DNA of 64,000 nt. It comes from Niebla homalea. Lineage: Eukaryota; Ascomycota; Lecanoromycetes; Lecanorales; Ramalinaceae. The position numbers were made by a program, and so were the translations under genes. Shown here one piece after another: positions 26,354 through 37,400 of the stretch. The stretch covers positions 930,001 to 994,000 of the forward strand of contig JAHGAU010000011.1 of the NCBI GenBank assembly GCA_019925105.1, given 5' to 3'. The notes under the pieces were generated by a model that did not search any database, was not told the DNA's origin, and saw nothing but the letters and a program-made list of their open reading frames with translations. Position 1 is the first letter of the stretch; the number at the start of each line of letters is the position of its first letter.

Positions 26354-27493
26354 ATGGCGACGAATAACGGGACCCCAGAGGTCAGAAACGATGCACGCGT
26401 ACATAGCTTAAGTAATAGTAAAGATAGTACCTTAAATATAACAGGCGGAAGCGGAATAATAATAAAAGTAAAAAAAGAGGAAAGGTAAGCGACTTAAATT
26501 AATAAGAACGGTAATAAGTCATATAAACGACGTAATAAATACGAGATAAAATAACCTTAAATTAAATAAAAAGCTTATAGTTAATAAGATACGTATAAAG
26601 GAACGCGTATAATACGTAAAAATATTATTATAAAAAGTAATAAATAAAAAACGGAAAGGACGTAAACGGTACGCGGGAACGGATAAGGGGTAAACGGAAG
26701 CATAAAAGGCTTTATTAAGTATATATAAATTAAGAGAAAGTTAAATAAAGATAAAGAGATATTAAGTGGATAAGAATAAGTTATAAAAAAAAACGGTTAT
26801 TAAATATATAAGGGAAAAATAAAAAAGGAGGAAATAATAAGGACGTTAAAAGGCCTCCTTATAATTATATAGAAAAATATTACGTTAAAAACTTAATTAA
26901 TATTATAAATTAAGCTATAAAAAATAAAAGACTTTTACGTGGAAGCGGGGAGAAATTTAAGGGAGTTAAAAAAACTACGTAAAGCCTAAAAGGTAATAAT
27001 AAAAATACCGGCGGATAAAGGCAAAAAAAGATAAAAAGAATACGTATAAAGTAAAAAAGTGACGGGGGAAGCTTTAAGGAAGGGAGCGGGGATAAGTTAA
27101 ATAATAAGGATTATAAAAACAGCACCGGCGTTAATAATAAAGGAGATAAGGGCGGGAAAGAAAACGGTAATATTAAGGAAGGTAAGGATAATAATTATAT
27201 AATTATTAAATAAAGAAAAAAGGAGTATAACGGTAAAGGTAAACCCGCTATAATTAATAAAAACGTTTAAAATAACGGGAAAATTATTAATAAAATAGAT
27301 TATTACGGTATATAAGTTATAAAGCGGGGATATCTTCCTTAATATAGCTTTATTAAAGGTAAAAAAGGGGCTAAAGAAGTTAAAGGGATAGGCCAGTAAA
27401 AAGGGGTATAAAACAGTAAAGGTATTAAGGTAATTTTTTATTATTACGGTAGATAAGATATATTTAATAAAGTTTACGGGGAGGAAGGGGAAG
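26354..27493 (+). mobile_element. LINE relic (copy B), cut off at a telomeric array
   Basis: An ATG at 26354 starts MATNNGTPEVRND. The copy runs rightward in the opposite orientation to copy C (31996 leftward) and aligns with it at roughly 85% by eye, the differences being mostly transitions. The homology stops at GGAAGGGGAAGTTA (27484-27496), where copy C continues into ACTTTAAAG and this copy passes directly into TTAGGG repeats. The frame is broken by RIP-type stops. Confidence 0.7.
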
Positions 27494-27517
27494 TTAGGGT
27501 TAGGGTTAGGGTTAGGG
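27494..27517 (+). repeat. Interstitial telomeric repeat (TTAGGG)x4
   Basis: Four perfect TTAGGG units read left to right, as at the right-hand end of a chromosome. The first TTA overlaps the GTTA of the interrupted LINE. The repeat has no CpA on either strand, so RIP cannot mutate it, which explains its perfect state inside mutated DNA. Confidence 0.95.
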
Positions 27518-28515
27518 TATAATTTAAGATATAATAATTAATATCGTTTTAAAAGTTTAAATTAAAAAATTATTAAAAAATAAATTTAATTATATAATCC
27601 CGGTTAAGGTATTTATTAGTTAATTTATTATAAATATACTTTAAGACCTCCAATAATAAAACGTTAATACTTATAATTTACCTTTATTAATAAGGATATT
27701 AGACCGAACTTTAATACCCAGGATTAGGGTATACCTTTAAAATTAAATAATTTGTCCTTTATAATTACTTTTTTAAACTAAATTAAAGATTTATTAATAC
27801 GGTTAATTTTACGGATTTACTTATAGAACCTAAGTTTTTAATAATTAAATAGGTTAATACCGGTGCCTTTTTTTCCCTTTATTTAAGGTTGAAATTTTAA
27901 GGTACTTAAGGGGGTAAAACGGTTTAAAACTAAATCTTTAACCCTATTATCGTCGATTCGTTTTATCGTTAATAAAAAATTAAAATAAATAACGTTTAAC
28001 CTTATTATTTTATTTATATAAATAAAAATCAATAAGGAAAGCTTAACGGATATTGATATTTAATATATTTACGTTTTTAAAGGTAATATAATATAATATA
28101 TATAAGAAAGTAATTAAAACCGTAATATTAATATTTAGATTTAAGGAAGTAAAGGATATCGATATTATAGCGATATAGGAGTTATTATATAGTCTGTATA
28201 TTTACTTTTTAATTAACCTGGGAGATAATTCTTACTTAACTTTTAAGGATAATAAAACGATATAAATATACTTCTTTATTAATAAAAGGCTAAATATAAA
28301 TAACTGGGACGTTATTTATTACGGAGGGAACCTATATATATTCCGATTATACGAGAAAGGGATATTAAGATATTGAGGAATATATAACCCAAAAAAGGTA
28401 AAATTTCTGTAAGGGACCTAACTATAATGGTAAAGGTATAGGGATGAGATTATAAATGAATTTCCAGAAAGATAATGAACATATAAGAACCTTATATTAC
28501 ACGCAAAATGGTGGA
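27518..28515. other. Spacer between two opposed telomeric arrays
   Basis: About 1 kb of AT-rich DNA. The left half is unrecognised. The part at about 28025-28350 is almost identical, in inverted orientation, to LINE copy C at about 29795-30145 (one C/T difference and one indel over about 250 bp checked). Confidence 0.75.
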
Positions 28516-28572
28516 CTAACCCTAACCCTAACCCTAACCCTAACCCTAACCTAACCTAACCCTAACCCTAAC
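28516..28572 (-). repeat. Interstitial telomeric repeat (CCCTAA)n, ~57 bp
   Basis: About nine CCCTAA units, with two shortened CCTAA variants near 28550-28560, read as at the left-hand end of a chromosome. It faces the TTAGGG block 1 kb to the left. The right side passes directly into LINE copy C at TTAATTAATTTCTTAAGG. Confidence 0.95.
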
Positions 28573-31500
28573 TTAATTAATTTCTTAAGGATAATTATCT
28601 TAATTTCCTTAAATTTACGGGGGTAATATCTTATATTAAAGTAAGTTTAAAATAAATAAATAAAAACCTTTTTAAATAATAACGTTATTATAAATAAAAA
28701 CTTATTTAATATACCATTAAATTTAAAGGCCTTATCCTTCTTTGGTTTATTAATCGTTTTAATTATTATTTTTTAGGTTATTATTTTATTTATTATTATT
28801 AATTTAAAATATATTATACCGTTAATATTTATTAAGTTAGCTTCCGGTAATAAAAGAAAAAACGCTTTTTAAGAATTTTAATTTTATTGTTAAAAATATT
28901 TATTATTATACCATCTGGTCTTTTTAAGGGTAAAAACTTAAAAATAAATTTAAATTTCTTATTCTATTCTTTATTATATTTTATTAACTTTTAAACGTTA
29001 TAAATGGAAACCGTTAAATTATATATTATAACCCAGAAGTATATTTATTTAGCTTTTTAAATAATTTTTTCCTTTTCTTCTTAAGCTTTTTTTAACCGTT
29101 AAAGCGTCTCTTAATTCCTATATTTAATAGCTTATTTTATAAGTACTTTTACCTTTATAATCACCTTTATATATTTTTTATTTTAATAAATTTTAACTCT
29201 TTAAAACAGCTTTATTATTAAAACTATAATATTAATTACTTTATTTAAAGCCTTTATTACCCGCTTTATAAAACGGTTGATCTATTCTTTATTATTAAGT
29301 TAAAGATATTCTGTTAATTAAAATATTATTTCCACCGTTTTTATTAATATTTTAACTTCTTTAATTATTTTTTACGCTCATTTAAACGGTAAAGGCAGAA
29401 TCGTATTAATAAACTAATTTAAAATCGTTTATATCGGAACGTAATTTAAATTATATTTTAAATCTTTTTAAGGTCTATATATTATAATTAAATTAATAAT
29501 ACCTTCCGAGTTAAATATTAAGTCAATTATAATCCTAAATTTATAACTTTTTATATAATAGTTTTTTTTAACGTTAATAATATAAGGTTAAACCGTATAA
29601 TAATTATTAATAATTCCTTAAATTCAGTATAATTAATCATATAACCGTCTTTATTTTATTAAATATAATAAAGATTAAAGTCCCTTATTAAGAGGTATTT
29701 ACTGGGTACGGTTATAATATCCTTAAGTAACAAGATTATAAAAGGTTCCTTTTTATTAACCGGTAACGGATTATATATATTATAAATATTTAAAATACCT
29801 TTAATATCCCTTTCTCGTATAATCCGGAATATATATAGGTTCCCTCCGTAATAAATAACGTCCCAGTTATTTATATTTAGCCTTTTATTAATAAAGAAGT
29901 ATATTTATATCGTTTTATTATCCTTAAAAGTTAAGTAAAAATTATCTCCCAGGTTAATTAAAAAGTAAATATACAGACTATATAATAACTCCTATATCGC
30001 TATAATATCGATATCCTTTACTTCCTTAAATCTAAATATTAATATTACGGTTTTAATTACTTTCTTATATATATTATATTATATTACCTTTAAAAACGTA
30101 AATATATTAAATATCAATATCCGTTAAGCTTTCCTTATTGATTTTTATTTATATAAATAATCCCTTTTTAAAGTTAAACGTTATTTATTTTAATTTTTTT
30201 ATTACGATAATAATCTTAATCGGGTAATTAGCCTTAAAGGTTAATATCGCTATAAGCTTCCTTTTCTTTATATTATCGGTTACCGCGTTTTACCCTTCCT
30301 TATTTAATAAGTTCCGTTTATATCTTAAGACCGTTTTTAATTATTTTATTAATCTAAGTTTATATAAATTATAATATTAAACCTTAACCGTTATCCTAGT
30401 CTTTTTTACGCTAAGTTTCTTTTATTTTTACTATATACCGTAAATCTTACGTTGAATAATTATTATTACCGTACGCTATATATTTTAGCGCGTTTTTTAT
30501 TAAGCCTTTTATTATTAAGTTAACGTATTTATACGTATTATACCCTTTAATATATACCGCGTATTTTATATTATTGGGGCATTTTATAATAATATATCCG
30601 TACCTTTAATATTTAAAATATTAATAAATATCCGCTGCCCGGTCTTAAGGTTTTATTAACTTAAAAAACTTACCTTTTATTACCCCTTTATTAAAAATAT
30701 TATTATATATCCTTATTAACGTTACGCTTAAAATAATTATAAAGTATTTCTTTATATAATTAAAAGCGTTTAACCTTTTATTATAACGGAGAAATTATAA
30801 TTAACGATCTTTAACCTAAGGTAGAAAACCGTATTCTCTTTCTTTATCCGCTTTAAAGTAACTTCCCCTTCCTCCCCCATAAACCTTATTAAGTATATCC
30901 TATTTATTATAATAATAAAGGATTATTTTAATACTTTTACCGTTTTATACCTTTTTTTTACCGGTTTATCTTTTTAATTTCTTTAACCCTTTTTTTCGCC
31001 TTTAATAAAGTTATATTAAGGAAAATATCTTTATTTTATAATTTATATATTATAATAATTTATTTTATTAATGGCTTTCCCGTTACCTTAAATGTTTTTA
31101 TTAATTATAATAAGTTTACTTTCACCGTTATATTCCTTTTTTCCTTACCTGATAATTATATAGTTATTATCTTCGTTTTCCTTAATACCGCCGTTTTCTC
31201 CCCCGCCTTTACCTTTTTTACCGTTAATATCGGCACCGCCTTTATAATTTTTATTACTTAGCTTATCCCCGCTCTTTTCCTTAAAGCCTCCCCTATCGCT
31301 CCCTTACTTTATATATATTCTTTTTATCTTTTTTACTTTTATTTACCGGCGTTTTTATTATTGTTTTTAAGCTTTACGTAGCTTTTTTAATTCTTTTAAA
31401 CTTCTCCCCGTTTTTACGTAAAAGTCTCTTATTTTCCGTAACCCGATTTATAATATCGGTTAAGTTTTTAACGTAATATCCTTTTATATAATTATAAAAA

Positions 31501-31996
31501 GGCCTTTTAATGTCCTTACTGCTTCTTCTTTTTTTATTTCTCCCTTATATATCCGGTAATTATTTCTTTTTATAATTTATTCTTATTTACCTGGTATTTC
31601 TCTATCTTTATCTAGTTTTCTCTTAGCTCGTATATACTTAATAAGGCCTTTTACGCCTCTACTTACCTTTTATCCGTCCCTACGTACCGTTCTTATCCCC
31701 TCCGCCCTTTATTTATTACCCTTTATAATAATATTTTTATACGTTATACGCGTCCTTTATACGTATCTTATTAACTATAAGCTCCTATTTAATTTAAGGC
31801 TTTTTTATCTCGTATTTATCGTATTATTTATACGATTTATTATCGTTCTTATTAACTTAAGCCGCTTACCCTTCTTCCCCTTTTACCTTTGTTATTCCGC
31901 TTCCGCTTATCGTATTTAAGGTACTATCCTCACTATTACTTAAGCTATATACGCGTGCATCGTTTCTGACCTTTAAGGTCCGTTATTCGTCACCAT
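28573..31996 (-). mobile_element. LINE relic (copy C), 3.4 kb, cut off at a telomeric array
   Basis: On the minus strand the ATG at 31996 (start as in copies A and B, with a GCG-to-GTG change) begins a 3.4-kb RIP-mutated LINE copy that ends abruptly at the CCCTAA block. The first 1.14 kb is the inverted partner of copy B. The far end aligns with 7079-7300. The family resembles Tad-type LINEs by its two-part structure and tail, but no reverse transcriptase motif was confirmed. Confidence 0.65.
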
Positions 31997-32019
31997 TTCA
32001 TAGAAATATATTATTATTA

Positions 32020-32720
32020 TAACCTTATTATAATAACCTTTATAATATGCTTATAACCTTATTATAATACCTTTTATAACGCGTTTATAATTACTTTATA
32101 ACTTTATTATAATACCTTTTATAATTCTTTTATAAACCTTTTTTAACCCTTTTATTTATCCTTTATAACTCCTTTATAATCCTTTTATTAATATCTTTAT
32201 TTATCCCTTATAACCCCCTTAAAATACCTTTTTAACCCCCTTATAATACCCTTATAATCCCTTTATAACTCCTTTATAAACCTTTATAACTCCCCTTATA
32301 AACCCCCTATAAAACCCCTTATAAACCCCTTATAATACCTTTAATAAACCCTTAATAATTCCCTTAATAACCCCTTATAACCCCCTATAAACCCCTTATA
32401 ACCCCCTATAAACCCCTTATAACCCCCTATAAACCCTTTATAACCCCCTTATAAACCCCTTATAACTCCCCTTATAAACGCCCTATAATACCCCTTATTA
32501 ACCCCTTAAAACCCCCTATAAACCCCCTATAATACCCCTTATAAACCCTTAATAATTCCCCTTAATAACCCCTTATAACTCCCCTTATAAACCCCTTATA
32601 ATAACCCTTATAAACCCTTATAATAACCTTTATAAACCCCTTAAACCCCCTATAATTCATTATAACCCCCTTATAATACCCCTTATAATTACCTTATAAT
32701 TCTTTATATAACCCTTATAT
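32020..32720. repeat. C-rich degenerate satellite (ACCCCTTATAA type)
   Basis: A 10-11 bp unit of the form ACCCCTTATA or ACCCCCTATAA is repeated for about 700 bp. The left part is more AT-rich. CpA is nearly absent, as in a RIP-exhausted repeat. A related but weaker repeat is seen at 44.65-44.90 kb. The position beside telomeric repeats suggests a subtelomeric satellite. Confidence 0.75.
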
Positions 32721-32879
32721 CCTACTTAAATATTAGGGTTTAACCCTAATAACCCGCTTTTAAATTACTACTTTAATTTACGACTAAGGTAAAAATATAT
32801 AATACGTATTATTACGAATAAAAAACCTAGAAAAATAATATAAAAAACTTAAGTTATCTTAAATTTTTTATTTAAATTA

Positions 32880-33090
32880 ATTTATTAAATTATTCATTTT
32901 ATTTAAATTAATTTATTTATTTAATTCACTTCTTATTTTATTTATTTATTTATTTATTTTACTTATTTATTTATTTATTTTATTTATTCATTTATTTATT
33001 TTATTTATTCATTTATTTATTTTATTTATTTATTTATTTAATTTATTTATTTAATTTATTTATTTAATTTATCTACCTATTTACTTATTT
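32880..33090. repeat. TTTA microsatellite
   Basis: Long runs of TTTATTTATT with occasional CA or CT interruptions. A short GC-balanced stretch follows (33105-33200) with no recognisable gene. Confidence 0.8.
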
Positions 33091-33344
33091 ATTTATCTGC
33101 TTATTAAGCCGTTTACCACCCTTGAAACCTACCGCTCGTTCATAGTTTATCTTTTACCAGCCAAAACCCCCTTGCGGCAGCGGTTTTCTCTATGATTAGT
33201 AGTGCTTTACCCCCTTTTTTTTTTATTTTAATATAAAAACCCTTTATAATTAACTTTTACCCTGGATTATTTACCCTGTAAAAATAAATCAAGCTTAATA
33301 CCCTTAATTCATTTAGGGTATTAACTAAACAGTGAATTCAGTAA

Positions 33345-33660
33345 TACTTTATTACTTTATTATTTTATTATTTTATTATTTTATTATTTTATTATTTTAT
33401 TATTTTATTATTTTATTATTTTATTATTTTATTATTTTATTATTTTATTATTTTATTATTTTATTATTTTATTATTTTATTATTTTATTATTTTATTATT
33501 TTATTATTTTATTATTTTATTATTTTATTATTTTATTATTTTATTATTTTATTATTTTATTATTTTATTATTTTATTATTTTATTATTTTATTATTTTAT
33601 TATTTTATTATTTTATTATTTTATTATTTTATTATTTTATTATTTTATTACTTTATTACT
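33345..33660 (+). repeat. 8-bp tandem array ATTATTTT, ~40 copies
   Basis: Near-perfect ATTATTTT repeats. The 24-bp common period keeps one frame open and gives an artificial LLFYYFII peptide. The right edge degrades to ATTACTTT. Confidence 0.95.
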
Positions 33661-33715
33661 TTATTACTTTATTATTTTATTACTTTATTACTTTATTTAT
33701 TTAATAATCAATATA

Positions 33716-33785
33716 TTTTTTACTTTATTTTTTACTTTATTTTTTACTTTATTTTTTACTTTATTTTTTACTTTATTTATTACTT
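33716..33785 (+). repeat. 12-bp tandem array TTTTTTACTTTA
   Basis: About six copies of a T-rich 12-bp unit directly after the 8-bp array. Confidence 0.85.
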
Positions 33786-34439
33786 TTTTATTAATTTATT
33801 TCTTAGTTTATTTCTTAATTCATTAATCTATTTATTTTTTAATTATTTTATTTATTAATCCATTTTTTAATTATTTTATTTATTAATCTATTTCTTAATT
33901 AATTTATTTCTTAATTAATTTATTTATTTATGTATTTCTTAATCAACCTTCTTATTTATTTATTTAATCATTTATTTATTTTCTTATTTATTCATAAAGG
34001 GTATTTTCGTAATAAATTATTTATCCTTAACCTTTTATAATAAGAGATTTTATTTGATTATATATTTATTTACTTGTTTATTAATTAATTAATTATTTAT
34101 TTATCTATTTATTTATCCGTTTTATAACTTACTTAGTTTTTCCTTTACTTATTCCTTTCTTTATTCATTTATTTATTTATTTGATGTATTTAACTTATTA
34201 TTTATTTATCGTTATTTCCTTTTTTCCTTTTTTTTTTTATCTAGCTTTAAATTCCTTGTTTATTTATTTATTAATATTAACCCTTTTAATATAATTATTA
34301 ATAAATAATAAAAGAACTTGTTTTTTCTTTTAATCTAAACTCGAATATTCTATTATAAAGGTTTTTTTTTTTTAAAAGGTATAAGGCAAATATTTAAAAG
34401 CTTTTCTTAAAAAGATATTTATAAATTATTTATCTATTT

Positions 34440-37400
34440 ATCTTTAAATTGAATTAAGGTGAAATTATACAATAACATCTCAATAAACCCGTTAATCTCC
34501 GCATTTTTATAACTCCTTTTTAACCGTTTATAAGTCAAAATATCCTTTAACTTTACTTTATCCTTAATAAATAGGTATTGGATATTTTCCCAGTGTTATT
34601 TTATCGATATTTGAAAAATCGGCTGGTCCTTTATATAATAAAAATAAATAAAAAGGGTTTCGAAGACCAGGCTTTATCGATATAAATAGGATTTTTTTCT
34701 AGTAGGTCTATAACCCTTATCTATAGGTAAAGGCTTAAATTAAGTATAAAAATCCTAAGGTAAAAGACATTTAAAATATTCCGAGTATTTATTTATATCC
34801 TAATAATAGAGTCTATTAATCTAAGTCCTTATAAAAAGACGTATATCGTGGATATTATGATTTTAATATTTATTGAAAGAGTATTATGGTAATACCGGTA
34901 TATCCGAATTCGTATATATTTTATAGTTAATATAATTTTTAAACCAATACTATAAAGTCAATTTTAGGTTATTTAGATTTATTTCGTTTTTCCGGTTTTC
35001 CAGTAAATATCGATCTTTTAATCCTAAATTATAAGATTCCTATAATTTAAAATCTGTAAAATCGATATTTATAGGTCCGGTAAGGTCCGTGGATAAATCC
35101 TCTTCGATTTCGGTATTAAGTTTTTCCTTTTGGATAAACCCAGAATAAAAATCACATTTTTCCTCGTTTTTCTTACATTTTTTCCGGTTTATAGAGCCGT
35201 CTATGACCGAGTCCAATATAATCCGTTGATATTTATCGTTTTCAACGTAATCCTTTATATCCGGATCTTTGGGCCGAGATAATTGAGGGCTATAAAGGAT
35301 TATAACTTCACTTTTTTCCCCTTATCGGCCGGCTCGTTTACTTTCTTGATTATAAGCCTTTAAATCCCTAAATAAACCGACGTAAATAATAACCCGTATA
35401 TCCGGTAAATCCAGTCCCATAGATAAAACCGAAGTAGTCGTTAAAATAAAGGCTTTTTTATTGCGGAAATTATCGAGTATTTAATATTTTTAATTTATAG
35501 TCCCGATTTTTACGTAATATTTAAATATATCCAAGACTTCACTAACTTAATCCGTAAGGTAAATTGTCCCATAAAAGATAAGGATTTAGCCACTTAAATA
35601 AAGCCTTTTTTTTAAATTTATTAAAGGTAATAAACCATCCTTTAAATCATTTACTATAGCGTATTCTTAAATTAAATATCGAATATTTAGCCTTATAGTC
35701 GATTCCTATAATAAAAGTATATTGGATATATCGATACCGGCTAGCTAAAACCAGGTATTTTCGTTTTTTGGTAATAAGGAAGCCGTTAAATAAACGAATT
35801 ACGTTTCATATTTAATTAAGGACTTTAATTCCTTAATTTTCGGCCGAAAATCCTTAATAGCATCCAGTAAAATGTGAGCTTTATTAATAATAATACGGTT
35901 TAAACGGCCTTGTCGTTTTGATCGATTTAAAAATTAATTAAAAGGTTCGGTAACGGCTATTTCCGGGGTGACCAGTATGATATTAACTTAATCTTTAGGG
36001 CTTTTTAAGGTCTACTCTAGATATTTAAGGCCTTAATTTTGAGCCTTAAGTAATATTTCCTCCCTTAAAGATATAAGGGGTAATATTACTACGGTAAGTC
36101 CATTTGGGCCGGCAATAAGGGTAGGGACTATAAAAAAGCACTTTTTCCGCGTCCAATACCAGATATAATAACGATTGGACTTTTTCCGGATAAAATTGCC
36201 GTTAATCCGGTTTTTATAAACCCCGAAACTCCAGATTTTAACCGTATAATTGTTAAAAGGTTAATAAAATTCGAGTAGATTGAAATCTCTGGTATTTTTC
36301 TTTATAAATTTCCTTAATAGAATTTATAAATAACTTAGATTTCTAGTCTAATTTTTCCGGTATAAATAAAGTACTTAAGAATTAAAGGAATTGAAAGAAC
36401 CAGATAAATAAAGTTATGAATTTTTCCCGTTAAGTATATATTTAACCCGGTATTTCGTTTAATAACCGGGAGTATATATTATTAGCAATATTACTAATAT
36501 AAATAGCTTATAAATTGATAATTTCATCTTTTTTATTGTTATCGTCTGGATTAATAGCGTTTTCCCAGTCTTTATTAATGAATTTATCGTAATAATGTCG
36601 AAAAATAGCAATAATAATATGCTGTTAAGCCAGGGTTTTAATATTCATTCTTACCCGGGACCGGAACTCTTTGGATAAAGCCATATTGAAAGAATTGGAC
36701 GTTTAAGTATTATAACGGTAAAGGATATCTTGAAATTCTTATTGATTTAAATCCTTTTTTTAAATTTTATCCGAGTTACTATTAATTACCGTTTAGCGTC
36801 TTAATCGTTTTTATTGTTTTTTTGATTTTTCGGTTTTTTAAGGTTTTTAATAGAGTGAATCCGTTTAAACTAAAGGTAAGGGGTAATATTTAATTTTTCC
36901 AAATATAAATTCAATAAATTCGTTTTTAAAGGAATATAAAGCCAAAGGTAATAAATAAATAAAACCGATAATTTATAAGGTATAAACCGGTTTATAACCT
37001 TAATTAATCCAGTAATAATAAAGCCTTTATAATATAAAGTAATAAATATAAATAAGCCGTTCTAAATAAAGATATTCCGTTTAAAATTTAATTAATTTCA
37101 GTATTAAATTAATTGGATTTTAAGGCTTCGAGCTGGATTACTTTAGGTAAGTTATAATAAAACTATTAGTTCTTCTTTAAATTTCCGGTTTTCTTTAAAT
37201 AAATAATAAACTTCATCCAGTTTCCAGTAAGTATCGTTATTTTTAAATTTAAGAAAACGGTTTTATAAGGCTGGTATTTAATGGATTTTTTCATAGAGCC
37301 AAAAATCACCTTTAAAAGGTAATTTATTCCGTTCATCCATAAAGAAATTCCAGTCCGGTATACTGTTAATAATATCGTTAAAAAAAGTAATAAAATCCAC

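Noticed and set aside
27494..28572. Simple head-to-head telomere fusion
   Set aside because: The arrays are separated by 1 kb containing a LINE fragment, so a plain end-to-end join does not fit without later insertion or capture.
33332..33826. Long open frame (164 codons) rich in Leu/Phe/Tyr/Ile
   Set aside because: It is a translated ATTATTTT tandem array whose period keeps the frame open. It is not a membrane protein.
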